NCBI RefSeq assembly: GCF_021390595.1
Contig: NZ_JAJEJR010000003.1
Location: 682,001-746,000 of the forward strand
DNA: 64,000 nucleotides
Source: Paraburkholderia sp. HP33-1
Lineage (GTDB): Bacteria > Pseudomonadota > Gammaproteobacteria > Burkholderiales > Burkholderiaceae
Direction of reading: 5' to 3'
This document shows, piece by piece, positions 1 through 8,361 of this stretch (positions are counted from its first letter, which is position 1; each line of letters starts with the position of its first letter). Position numbers and translations under genes: made by a program. A model generated the notes under the pieces. It did no database searches. It was not told the origin of the DNA and saw nothing but the letters and a program-made list of their open reading frames with translations.

Positions 1-713
1 CCGATCGAGACGAAGCTGGTGACCGGATCGATCTTCAGTTTCGCGGTGGTCGTGACTGTGCCGACAGCCGAGTGAGTCGTCAACGTTGCGCGACTCGACA
101 GCCATACGTAGGAAAGCGACACGCCGACCGACCAGTGCGAATCGATGTTGTAAGTCAGCCCCGCATTGACGATTGGAGCAAACGATTTGCTGAGCGATGC
201 AGATGTCGGTCCCTCCAGTAGTGTGCCGGTCGCCGGCGAGAAGAGGAACTGCCCGCTCGAAAGCGGCGCGCTCAACTGGACACTGTTGAACCAGACATAA
301 GAAACACCCGCGCCGACATAGGGACGCAAGCGCGCCGACGGTTCACCAAAATGATATTGGGCGAGCAAAGCCGGACTGTAGGAACGTGCATTGCCTAGCT
401 CGCCGAGCGATGCCAGCGTGCCCGTGCCGTTCAGATGCAGCGTGGGAGGAACACCCAGAATGGTTTCGATCGCGATATGGTCGGTCACGAAGTAGGTGGC
501 AGTAAGCGCGAAAGTATCGGTATCGGCGACACTCGCGCCGGTGCCCTCCATCGTGCTGGTATGCCCAAGCGCATTGACGGTGAGCGGCTGACTCGAGTCT
601 TGCGGCGCCATATGCATCCAGCCCGCATTGACCATCCATTGTCCTGCCGACTGGGCATGGGCGAGCGAGATCGCCGAGAGCGACAGGAGGACTGCCGCGC
701 TTGTCTGCTTCAT
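1..713 (-). CDS. ompW: OmpW-family outer-membrane protein (3' end cut by window edge)
   Basis: The reverse-strand frame opens with ATG at 713 and stays open to base 1. The product begins with a cleavable signal peptide (MKQTSAAVLLSLSAISLAHAQS) and continues as alternating beta-strand sequence: AGWMHMAPQDSS near the start, then TDHIAIETILGVP, LRPYVGAGVSYVWF and WSVGVSLSYVWL. These are OmpW/AlkL-family signatures of an 8-stranded barrel for small hydrophobic molecules. About 237 residues are visible, and the C-terminal strand is just missing. It lies downstream of an aromatic-degradation operon in the same direction, so a role in uptake of that substrate is plausible but inferred. Family call is firm, substrate unknown. 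Confidence 0.85.
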   Translation of the reverse strand, partial: MKQTSAAVLLSLSAISLAHAQSAGQWMVNAGWMHMAPQDSSQPLTVNALGHTSTMEGTGASVADTDTFALTATYFVTDHIAIETILGVPPTLHLNGTGTLASLGELGNARSYSPALLAQYHFGEPSARLRPYVGAGVSYVWFNSVQLSAPLSSGQFLFSPATGTLLEGPTSASLSKSFAPIVNAGLTYNIDSHWSVGVSLSYVWLSSRATLTTHSAVGTVTTTAKLKIDPVTSFVSI

Positions 714-805
714 GTTGTCTCCGTTATTTATGTAGTGCTGCTTACTACGTGATAGCGCGCTTTTGCGGCGCGCCGGGGCCTGCACGTCATGACCGTTGCC
801 GGTGC

Positions 806-1885
806 TTAACGATTTCTTAGTCTGTCGATCAGCCGCACGCTTGCGTTGGCCGCTGCGTACTTCATCGAGGTCAACACGCCCTCGTCGCGTGTCGCTGAGT
901 TGATGATGGATTCGCCGGCGGTTGCAAAGCGCGGGAACAAGGTCAATGCGTGTCTGCGATCAATGCCGCGACGCACGTCGTCGCCCCAGATCGGTGACGT
1001 TTCGAGTGTCACGCGCTGCATCGTTGTGACCGGGGCGGGCGCGAACGGGAAGTCGCTGCCAAAAAGAATCTGCGACGGCTCCACGAGTTCGCGCAGCGCG
1101 GCTTGCGGGAAGGGTGCGGGCGAGAGCGCGGTATCGAAGTAGAAACGCCGGATATACGAGAGCACGCCGGCGGGCGCACTCGTCGTGTATTGCGGCAGCA
1201 GGTTTGCAAGCGACAGTCGCCACGCGACATAAGGCAAGAAGCCGCCCGCGTGCGCCAGAATCCAGCGAATGTTCGGGTAGCGTTCAAGCGTGCCGCTCAG
1301 AATCAGGCTGACGGCGGCGCGCGTCGTGTCACAGAGAAATTCGATCAAAAATCCCGGCGCGCCCAGGCCGAGTTGTTCACTCGACTCGTGCAGATTCGGG
1401 TGCAGGAACACCACCGCGCGACGGCGGTCGAGTTCCGCCATCAGTTCGTCGAATTCGGGCGCGCCGAGAAACTTGCCTTGCGTGCTTCCGAGCAGCACGA
1501 CGCCGTCAGCGTTCAGGGTGTCGAGCGCGTAGGCCGCTTCGTGACAGGCATGTTCGGTCAGCGGCATCGGCAGCACCGCGAAGGAGCCGAAGCGGCCCGG
1601 ATGTTGTTCGGCCAGTCGCGCGGTGTATTCATTGCAGCTCCGCGCTAGCGAGCATGCTTCGTCGACGTCGCCGAAATACACGCCAGGCGCGGAGATCGAA
1701 AGCAGGGCGGTTTCGATCGCGTTGGCGTCCATCACCTTGAGCGAATCGCTTGCGCTCCATGTGGGCAACTCGGCGCCCGCGACTTTCTGGATGCCGTGCC
1801 TCGCCATGACCTCCCGATAGGGCGGGGGTACGAAATGATGATGAACGTCGATACGTCTCGCGGATGAGCTCAAGCGCAGCTCCAT
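806..1885 (-). CDS. Amidohydrolase-2 family (ACMSD-like decarboxylase/hydrolase)
   Basis: 359 residues from the ATG two bases after the stop of the SCP2-like gene; longer upstream extensions would overlap that gene. The N-terminal RIDVHHHFVPPPY carries the His-x-His metal pair. FLHPNLHESSE and WILAHAGGFLPYVAWR supply further His ligands, and ILFGSDFPFAP the catalytic Asp. The family (ACMSD, gamma-resorcylate decarboxylase, OMA hydrolase) performs non-oxidative decarboxylation or hydrolysis of aromatic or ring-cleavage acids. Last gene of a leftward four-gene operon headed by two flavin hydroxylases. Probable role: a decarboxylation or hydrolysis step in that pathway (inference). Confidence 0.8.
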   Translation of the reverse strand: MELRLSSSARRIDVHHHFVPPPYREVMARHGIQKVAGAELPTWSASDSLKVMDANAIETALLSISAPGVYFGDVDEACSLARSCNEYTARLAEQHPGRFGSFAVLPMPLTEHACHEAAYALDTLNADGVVLLGSTQGKFLGAPEFDELMAELDRRRAVVFLHPNLHESSEQLGLGAPGFLIEFLCDTTRAAVSLILSGTLERYPNIRWILAHAGGFLPYVAWRLSLANLLPQYTTSAPAGVLSYIRRFYFDTALSPAPFPQAALRELVEPSQILFGSDFPFAPAPVTTMQRVTLETSPIWGDDVRRGIDRRHALTLFPRFATAGESIINSATRDEGVLTSMKYAAANASVRLIDRLRNR

Positions 1886-1887
1886 TG

Positions 1888-2301
1888 TCAATGGCGATCG
1901 AACTGGCCGGGACGGGCGAGCTTCATCGCTTCGTTGAACCACAGCGCGACGGCGAACCGTCCGCCAAGGCGGCACGAACCATCTTCGAGCGAGCGAAGCA
2001 TGGCGCTTTCGTCGCGGCTGGCGAGCACCTTGACCGCGTCGGATGCGCTGCGCCACGTCTGCGAGAAATCCGGGCGCACATGAACGCCGCGATGAAACTG
2101 CAACGCGCCGTCGCGCAGTTCGAACCAGCCAGCCGCGCCGTCATGGGTGCGGACCTGGAAAACGAACGGCGCTTCGCCGAGCAGTTCATAGAGTCGCGCG
2201 CGTTGCGGTGTCTGGCGCCGCGCCGCGCGGCGCACGAGGGTCGGCACCATCGAAAGCATGAAGCCGAGTTTTATCCTGTCGATCTGTTTGCGCATGGTCA
2301 T
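1888..2301 (-). CDS. SCP2 (sterol-carrier)-like small protein
   Basis: 137 residues. The start ATG at 2301 overlaps the TGA of the upstream flavin hydroxylase (ATGA junction) and is preceded by GAGGAG. After a basic N-terminus (MTMRKQIDRIKLGFML) the chain LGEAPFVFQVRTHDGAAGWFELRDGALQFHRG and ASDAVKVLASRDESAMLRSLEDG resembles the SCP2 hydrophobic-ligand fold seen in small proteins of catabolic operons. No catalytic residues are evident. It may bind a hydrophobic substrate or stabilise the hydroxylases (inference). Translational coupling to its neighbours is clear. Confidence 0.6.
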   Translation of the reverse strand: MTMRKQIDRIKLGFMLSMVPTLVRRAARRQTPQRARLYELLGEAPFVFQVRTHDGAAGWFELRDGALQFHRGVHVRPDFSQTWRSASDAVKVLASRDESAMLRSLEDGSCRLGGRFAVALWFNEAMKLARPGQFDRH

Positions 2302-3944
2302 GCTCCTCGTATCCGGTCGATCAGGGCCGTACAGTTGGCCGGGATTACATCGCCGCGCCAGCACACATGCTGATCGGGCCGCACCAGCACGAAGCGCTTT
2401 TCAAGCAACGCGCGCAGGTGCGGCTCATCGACCGTCAGCGATGTCAAAGGCACGTTTGCCGCGCGGGCCGCCTCGGTAAGCGGCACCGTTTCGCCGGGAC
2501 GAGCGTCGCCGCTCAACAGGACGAAGCCTTCGTAGCGAATGCGATCCAGCAGCGCACGGCCATCGCGATCGAAGCCGTTCGGCAGCCGGGCGCCCGGCCA
2601 TGTGGTCGGCTGGTAGAGAATCTCTTCATAGGGCGGCTCGCGGTCGTCCTTGTCGGCGACGATCGTGGAGACGTCGCGATAGCGGTAGCCGATCTCGATA
2701 CCCAACGATTCATAGAGCCGCGATACCTTGCTCTCGAACTGTGCCGCGACCGTCGCGCGACTTGCGCGCGCGGCTGCGGAATCGCCGAGCTGAATGTCCG
2801 CCGCGTCGAATTGCGACTCGATCACCGCTGCGGCGCATTTCTTCACGTGGTCACGATTGCGCTTCGCAACCGGCAAACGTTCGTCCTCGTAGCTCTGCAT
2901 CAGATGGGAGCCGCCCCAGCCGTTGACCATCGCGGCGAGCTTCCACGCGAGGTTGTGCGCTTCGGTCACGCCGGTGTTCATCCCCAGCCCGCCGGTCGGC
3001 ATGTATTGATGCGTGGCGTCGCCGGCAATGAACACGCGCTTGCGGCCAAACGAGCGCGCGACCAGAAACTGCGGCCGCCAGGGACCGCTCTGCACGATCT
3101 CGTAGGCGAGCTTCTGTCCCAGCGCCGCGTCGATGATCGATTCGAGCGATTCGCCTTTGCGCGGCGCGAAAGGCCGATGCAACACATAGTCCGGCCGGCT
3201 CGCGTCGGGCGATACCAGCAGGCCAGTGAAACCGGGACGCGTGATCCACGTATGCCAGTAGGGCTCGTGATTCGGAAAAAGACGGCTGATCTCGTTCGAG
3301 CGCAGATGAATGATGAACAGCTCGCCGAGCAGATCGCGCGTGCCGTCGTAGTCGATGTTCAGAAAGTTGCGCACGCGGCTATTCGGTCCGTCACAGCCAA
3401 TCAGATACTGGCTGCGAACCTGGCGTCCCTCGTTGCTGTCGACCTCGTGAATCAGCGCGGTCACACCGGCATCGTCCTGTTCGAAACCGTACAGGCGCCA
3501 GCCAAAACGCAGTTCAATGTTCGGGTCGGCGCTGGCTTCGTTCAGCAGTACCGGTTCCAGATTCATCTGCGCGATACGTTGCATCGATTCGAGCGGCAAT
3601 GACCCGTCCGTGCATGCACGAATCGATTCGGCCGCGCGTTGAGCGGGTTGATAGATCAGGTGACGGTCTTTCATCACCGCATAAAAAGGACCACTCGCGG
3701 AGGCCGCCATTGCCGAATACTGGTTTGACGCGAGCGGATTGCCGGCCGCGCGGATCTTCGCGGCAAGGCCGAGTTGACGGAACACTTCCATCGATCGGCA
3801 ATTGACCACGTCGAGCTTCGGGTGCGTGGTGGTTGCCTTGCGATCGTTGACGAGCACTGACTTCACGCCTTGCCGGCTCAGCGCCAAAGCAAGCGTCAAG
3901 CCGACCGGGCCGCCGCCGACAATCAGAACAGGTGTGTGAATCAT
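2298..3944 (-). CDS. FAD-dependent aromatic hydroxylase (PHBH/MhpA class)
   Basis: 548 residues. The start at 3944 overlaps the stop of the preceding hydroxylase by ATGA. It carries the N-terminal dinucleotide fold VLIVGGGPVGLTLALALS, the second FAD motif region LIGCDGPNSRVR and the GD motif FIAGDATHQYMPTGGLGMNTG. A C-terminal thioredoxin-like domain (roughly residues 420-548) is typical of phenol/3-HPP/resorcinol hydroxylases. Such enzymes add an ortho hydroxyl to a phenolic ring using NAD(P)H and O2. Two paralogues in tandem suggest either two hydroxylation steps or different substrates. The exact phenol cannot be read from sequence. Confidence 0.85.
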   Translation of the reverse strand: MIHTPVLIVGGGPVGLTLALALSRQGVKSVLVNDRKATTTHPKLDVVNCRSMEVFRQLGLAAKIRAAGNPLASNQYSAMAASASGPFYAVMKDRHLIYQPAQRAAESIRACTDGSLPLESMQRIAQMNLEPVLLNEASADPNIELRFGWRLYGFEQDDAGVTALIHEVDSNEGRQVRSQYLIGCDGPNSRVRNFLNIDYDGTRDLLGELFIIHLRSNEISRLFPNHEPYWHTWITRPGFTGLLVSPDASRPDYVLHRPFAPRKGESLESIIDAALGQKLAYEIVQSGPWRPQFLVARSFGRKRVFIAGDATHQYMPTGGLGMNTGVTEAHNLAWKLAAMVNGWGGSHLMQSYEDERLPVAKRNRDHVKKCAAAVIESQFDAADIQLGDSAAARASRATVAAQFESKVSRLYESLGIEIGYRYRDVSTIVADKDDREPPYEEILYQPTTWPGARLPNGFDRDGRALLDRIRYEGFVLLSGDARPGETVPLTEAARAANVPLTSLTVDEPHLRALLEKRFVLVRPDQHVCWRGDVIPANCTALIDRIRGA

Positions 3945-5554
3945 GCGGCCGCCGCGAGTTCGAGTTGAGTTGAAGTGGGCCCTGAAAGTGTTTTCAGCAG
4001 CGGAGCCATGACCGCTTCCAGTTGCTCTATGCGGCCACCGTCGAATACATAACGGTCCGGCCGTATCAGCACGAAGTCGATCCGGTTGCGTGTGAACCAC
4101 TCGTCGAGCTTGCCTTGCGCATCGCCGACCGATCCGGACGACGCGTTCGCGTCGAACGACACCAGCTTCAATCTGAAGCGCTCACGCGCTCGTTTGACGG
4201 CGGGATGAAGATTGCTGATCGCGTCGCGCCGGAACAGCAGCGCGAAATCGTGGCCGAGCACTTCGTCGAGCAATACCGCCTTTCCGTCCTGCAACCGCAC
4301 AGTGGGTTGCGGCGCGAGATGGCCGGCAATGCGTCGTCGATGGCGGCCAATGAAGCCGCCGCTCAACGGCCGCTTCCGATTGGCCGTCTGATAGATGAGA
4401 CGGTTCAGCAACGGAATACGATTCGCAGGCCTGAACAAGACGTTGTTGCGAAGAAGCGCAATCAGAAACCGCCGCGTCTGGATCAGGCGCCCGAGGAACA
4501 TCGCGCCATGAATAATCGCGCGCACGTGCGCATCGCGTTCCGTCTCGTAGTCGTTCAGCAGGGTTTCGGGCGCGCCTGAAAGGACGAGATCGAGCCGCCA
4601 CGCGAGACTGTTGGCATCGCGAATGCCGGAACACATGCCCTGGCCGAGGAACGGCGGCATTTGATGCGCTGAATCGCCCGCGAGGATCACACGACGTGTG
4701 CGCCACTTGCGCGCCCACAGCGCGTGGAAACGGTAGTGCGCGATGCGCGTGATGTCGACCGTGTCGAGATCGACATACGGGCGGAGTTGTTGCCGCACGA
4801 GTTGCGGATCCGTTGCTTCGCGCTCGGTTTTGCCGCCCGTCACCATGAACTGCCATTCATAGTAAGGGCCGGCCATCGGTACATAAGTGACCGGCTGCGT
4901 GCAGTCGCATACCTGAATGTGATTGGGTGGCAGACGCGGATCTTTTTGGCCGGAGCGGGTTTTCGTATCGACGACGACCCATGCCTCGTCGAATTTCGCG
5001 CTGTCGAGTGTGAGGCCCGCCGCCTTGCGCACGAAGCTGCGCCCGCCATCGCAACCGATCAGATAGCGGCCCCGGACCGTGCATGAGCCGCCGTCGTTCG
5101 ATGCGACTTCGACGCTCACGCCGCTCGCGTCTTCGCTCAGCGAACGCACGGTCGCGCCGTACAGCGTGGTGATGCTGGCGTAGCGCGCGACGCCGTCGCG
5201 CAAATGTTTCTCAAGGGTCGGCTGATGAAACCACCACGCGCCGGCATGACCGTAGCGACCGTCCTGCGAGCCGATCTTTGTGCGCATCACCGGGCGGCTG
5301 CCGATGTTCAGGCGGAACTCCATGTCGGTAAACGCTTCACTGGTGCCGCCGATTTCGTCGGCAAGGCCGGCAGCCTGGAAGATGCGCATCGCCTCATCGT
5401 CGAAATGCACGGCGCGCGGCGCGTAGTAGATGTCCTCATCGCGCTCGATCGCCACCACTGACCACCCGCGCGGCCCGAGCAGGTTGGCCAGCATCGCTCC
5501 GCTCGGTCCGAGGCCGACGATGACCACGTCGCAATTCAAAGTCTCCGGTTTCAC
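3941..5554 (-). CDS. MhpA-like 3-(3-hydroxyphenyl)propionate-type hydroxylase
   Basis: 537 residues, first gene of the leftward operon facing the TetR gene. Motifs are VVIVGLGPSGAMLANLLG (FAD), YLIGCDGGRSFVRK (DG) and VILAGDSAHQMPPFLGQGMCSGIRDA (GD, strongly MhpA-like), followed by a C-terminal thioredoxin-like part. MhpA hydroxylates 3-hydroxyphenylpropionate to the 2,3-dihydroxy acid. Length (about 540-590 in the family) and the PPFLGQGMCSG motif support the class; substrate specificity is inferred. A downstream extradiol dioxygenase on the other strand could cleave the product. Confidence 0.85.
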   Translation of the reverse strand: MKPETLNCDVVIVGLGPSGAMLANLLGPRGWSVVAIERDEDIYYAPRAVHFDDEAMRIFQAAGLADEIGGTSEAFTDMEFRLNIGSRPVMRTKIGSQDGRYGHAGAWWFHQPTLEKHLRDGVARYASITTLYGATVRSLSEDASGVSVEVASNDGGSCTVRGRYLIGCDGGRSFVRKAAGLTLDSAKFDEAWVVVDTKTRSGQKDPRLPPNHIQVCDCTQPVTYVPMAGPYYEWQFMVTGGKTEREATDPQLVRQQLRPYVDLDTVDITRIAHYRFHALWARKWRTRRVILAGDSAHQMPPFLGQGMCSGIRDANSLAWRLDLVLSGAPETLLNDYETERDAHVRAIIHGAMFLGRLIQTRRFLIALLRNNVLFRPANRIPLLNRLIYQTANRKRPLSGGFIGRHRRRIAGHLAPQPTVRLQDGKAVLLDEVLGHDFALLFRRDAISNLHPAVKRARERFRLKLVSFDANASSGSVGDAQGKLDEWFTRNRIDFVLIRPDRYVFDGGRIEQLEAVMAPLLKTLSGPTSTQLELAAAA

Positions 5555-5579
5555 TTATGCTGTCTCCTTTATCAACATT

Positions 5580-5619
5580 CTTGACTTGTATTGAACACTA
5601 CTGTTCAATATCGGTCAAG
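5580..5619. promoter_or_regulatory. Nested palindromic operator in the TetR/hydroxylase divergent promoter
   Basis: A perfect 9-bp inverted repeat TATTGAACA / TGTTCAATA (5589-5597 and 5602-5610, 4-bp spacer) sits inside a second symmetric pair CTTGAC / GTCAAG (5580-5585 and 5614-5619) sharing the same centre. The site fills the 86-bp gap between the hydroxylase start (5554) and the TetR start (5641), a typical position for autoregulation and control of both operons. Binding by the adjacent TetR protein is inferred. Confidence 0.75.
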
Positions 5620-5640
5620 TGAATCTAAAAGAGGCCACGA

Positions 5641-6273
5641 GTGGCAGGCAGGAATTCTTCATACGACCGGATCATGGATGCCGCGCTGCGGCTTTTCGCC
5701 GAGCGCGGCGCGAGCGAAGTCAGCGTAAGCGACCTGGCTACGGCGGCCGGTGTGGCGCGCGGCACGGTGTACGCGCATCTGTCGTCGCCGCAGTCCCTGT
5801 TCGAAAGTGTGGCGAGCGCGCTGGCTGCGGAAATGCACGAGCGCGTTTCGGCTAGCTACGGTGCGGACAGCGCGCCGACGTTGAGGCTCGCCGAAGGGAT
5901 TCGCTTTTTCGTGCGGCGCGCGCACGAAGAGCCACAGTGGGGCCGCTTCATCGTGCGCTTTGCGTTTAGCCAGGAGTCGCTGCAAGGCATGTGGAGCGGG
6001 CCGCCCGTGCGTGATCTCGTCGCCGGCATTGAAGCCGGGCTGTATAGCTTGCGGCGGGAACAACTGCCGTCGTCGGTCGGAATGTTGGCCGGCTCGGTGC
6101 TCGGCGCCATGTTCGTCGTGCTGGAGGGCCACAAGTCCTGGCGCGAAGCGGGCTCCGACACGGCCGAACTCGTATTGCGCGCGTTCGGTGTCGCGCCGGA
6201 CGAAGCGCGCGAGCTCGCAACCGCAGAGTTGCCGCAATTGTTGCCGCCCATATCAGCAAGGAAGGAGACATGA
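5641..6273 (+). CDS. TetR-family transcriptional regulator
   Basis: 210 residues from a GTG start; the HTH begins almost at once. RIMDAALRLFAERGASEVSVSDLATAAGVARGTVYAHL (about residues 10-47) is the canonical TetR DNA-binding domain, and the rest is an all-helical ligand domain. It is transcribed divergently from the hydroxylases and overlaps the dioxygenase gene by ATGA, so it is the first gene of the rightward operon. It probably represses both operons through the palindrome at 5580-5619 and releases on binding an aromatic intermediate (inference). Confidence 0.88.
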   Translation: MAGRNSSYDRIMDAALRLFAERGASEVSVSDLATAAGVARGTVYAHLSSPQSLFESVASALAAEMHERVSASYGADSAPTLRLAEGIRFFVRRAHEEPQWGRFIVRFAFSQESLQGMWSGPPVRDLVAGIEAGLYSLRREQLPSSVGMLAGSVLGAMFVVLEGHKSWREAGSDTAELVLRAFGVAPDEARELATAELPQLLPPISARKET

Positions 6274-7352
6274 CTACCCTGACAACGCCGCAACCGGCGC
6301 GTCACGCACAGCCGACCGTGCATGCGACCGGCTTGCTGTATCTGATGTTCGAGCGCCCGGACCTGGCGAAGGCCGAGGCTTTTTTGCAAGACTTCGGTCT
6401 CGCGACCGCAAGCCGGACCAAGGACCGCCTCTTCATGCGTGGCACCGGCGCCGCGCCGTTCTGCTGGATGGCCACGCGCGGCAAGCGGGCACGCTTCGTC
6501 GGATTCGGATTGCAGGTCGCATCGCTCGATGCGCTGCACGAGCTGAGCCTGCTCGACGGTGCGTCGGCGGTCGAGCCGCTGGACGCGTCGTTTCCGGGCG
6601 GCGGCCAGGTGGTGCGTCTCACCGATCCTTCCGGCTTCACCGTGCACGCGGTGTTCGGTCAGGCCGCCGTCGAACCGCTCGCGCATCGTCCACCGCTACC
6701 CATGAATTGCGGCGATGCGCAGCCGCCGCGCATCAATGCGACACAACGGCCGCCTGCGGAGCCGCCCGAGATCATCCGGCTCGGCCACGTGGTACTCGAA
6801 GTGGCCCGCTTTCAGGCCACGTGCGAGTGGTACACGCGCCATTTCGGCTTCATTCCCAGCGACGTGCAGGTGTTGCCCGACGGCTCGCCGGCCGTGGTGT
6901 TCATGCGCGTCGATCTCGGCGACCAGCCGGCCGACCATCACACGCTTGCACTGGCCCAGGCACCGGTCGCGCAATATAGCCACAGCGCTTACGAAGTCAT
7001 CGACACGGACGCCGTGGCGATGGGCCAGCGCGTGTTGCGCACACGAGGGCATCGGCACGCGTGGGGCATCGGCCGGCATATTCTCGGGAGTCAGATATTC
7101 GACTACTGGTCCGATCCGTGGGGACACAAACACGAGCACTACACGGACGGCGATCTGTTCACCGCCGATCACCCAATGGGCGTGCACGCGGCAGCGCGCG
7201 AAGCGATGTCTCAATGGGGGCCGGTGATGCCGGCAAGTTTCTCCCGCCCCACGCTCAGCCCGCGCGCGATTACAACCATGATCGCCAACGTTGCGCGCGT
7301 ACCCGATTTGACGCTCGGCAAGCTCATCGTCCTCGCCAGGCTTTTCGCCTGA
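6270..7352 (+). CDS. Type I extradiol ring-cleavage dioxygenase (VOC superfamily)
   Basis: 360 residues with two VOC modules: an N-terminal one (about 18-130) and a C-terminal one (about 165-300). The Fe(II) ligands of the catalytic half look intact: H173 in RLGHVVLEV, H238 in HSAYEV and E289 in HKHEHYTDGD. The start overlaps the TetR stop. The enzyme would cleave a catechol made by the two flavin hydroxylases, giving a yellow meta-cleavage acid. A proline-rich linker (about 140-168) separates the modules. Exact catechol unknown. Confidence 0.85.
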   Translation: MTTLTTPQPARHAQPTVHATGLLYLMFERPDLAKAEAFLQDFGLATASRTKDRLFMRGTGAAPFCWMATRGKRARFVGFGLQVASLDALHELSLLDGASAVEPLDASFPGGGQVVRLTDPSGFTVHAVFGQAAVEPLAHRPPLPMNCGDAQPPRINATQRPPAEPPEIIRLGHVVLEVARFQATCEWYTRHFGFIPSDVQVLPDGSPAVVFMRVDLGDQPADHHTLALAQAPVAQYSHSAYEVIDTDAVAMGQRVLRTRGHRHAWGIGRHILGSQIFDYWSDPWGHKHEHYTDGDLFTADHPMGVHAAAREAMSQWGPVMPASFSRPTLSPRAITTMIANVARVPDLTLGKLIVLARLFA

Positions 7353-7374
7353 CCAGCACTCCAGGAACATATCC

Positions 7375-8328
7375 ATGTCAGTCAACGTAGTGCATTTCGA
7401 ACAAGAGAATCGCGCGCGCTGGGGCGTGCTTCGCGGACGGAGCATCGTGCCGCTCGAAAAAACCTGGAAATCGACCGGAGATTTCATCCGTGACAATTCG
7501 GTATCCTCACTGCGCGTGCTACAGGGACCTGCGATCGATCTCGACTCGGTCCACCTCCTGTCTCCAGTGACGCGCAACCAGCAGTTCCTCTGCCAGGGCG
7601 CCAACTATCGGCAGCACATGATCGAGTCCGGCATGGATCCGGACGTCAAGTCGTTCAATATGTTCTTCACGAAGGCGTCGAGCTGCATCGTCGCGGCAGA
7701 CAGCGACGTCGTGCGGCCGAGCCACGTGCGCTTTCTCGACTACGAGGTCGAGCTGGGCATCGTTCTACGCTGCGACGTCACGGCGCCGCGCAAAGTCACG
7801 ACGCGCGAGCTGCATGAAGTCATTGCCGGGATCGTGATCGTCGACGACATCTCCGCCCGCGATGTCCAGATTCCGCAGATGCAGTTCTATAAGGGCAAGA
7901 GCTACCGGACGTTCGGGCCCGTGGGCCCGGTACTGTGCCTGCTGGAGCCGGACGACTTCGCGAAGTTGCACGATCTGCGCCTGACACTGAAGGTGAATGG
8001 GGAAGTCCGTCAGCAGGACAGCACCGCCAATCTCGTGTACGGCCCGGCGGAGACGCTCACCGAGCTGTTCGGCATGCACGATGTTTTCGCCGGCGACCTC
8101 GTCGCGACGGGCACGCCCGCTGGCTGCGCCCTATCGGTCCCCTCACCGCTCAAGCAGCGGCTGGCCGCGCTACTGCCGGAGCCGCGCAAGTGGCGGCTGT
8201 TCAGCGAGATTCAGCAGAAGCGCAAGCAGTATCTCAAGCCCGGAGATGCCATCGAAGCGCGCATCGTCAGCGGTGATGGCACGATCGATCTCGGCGTGCA
8301 GCGCAATCGCGTGCGAGCCGCGGCTTGA
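7375..8328 (+). CDS. Fumarylacetoacetate-hydrolase family protein
   Basis: 317 residues. The FAH metal triad is visible as E124 and E126 in FLDYEVELGIV and D158 in VDDISARD, with FYKGKSYRTFGPVGP and GDLVATGTPAGC typical of the fold. The family includes 2-keto-4-pentenoate hydratases, ring-cleavage-product hydrolases and decarboxylases. It follows the extradiol dioxygenase by 22 bases, so it most likely processes the ring-cleavage product. An insertion before the C-terminus (LLPEPRKWRLFSEIQQKRK) is somewhat unusual. Confidence 0.82.
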   Translation: MSVNVVHFEQENRARWGVLRGRSIVPLEKTWKSTGDFIRDNSVSSLRVLQGPAIDLDSVHLLSPVTRNQQFLCQGANYRQHMIESGMDPDVKSFNMFFTKASSCIVAADSDVVRPSHVRFLDYEVELGIVLRCDVTAPRKVTTRELHEVIAGIVIVDDISARDVQIPQMQFYKGKSYRTFGPVGPVLCLLEPDDFAKLHDLRLTLKVNGEVRQQDSTANLVYGPAETLTELFGMHDVFAGDLVATGTPAGCALSVPSPLKQRLAALLPEPRKWRLFSEIQQKRKQYLKPGDAIEARIVSGDGTIDLGVQRNRVRAAA

Positions 8329-8361
8329 GACTGAACTCTTCTCCATTCAAATTGAACCGAT

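Noticed and set aside
1888..2364. A longer form of the SCP2-like protein starting at 2364
   Set aside because: The extension overlaps the end of the flavin hydroxylase; ATG 2301 has GAGGAG and an ATGA junction.
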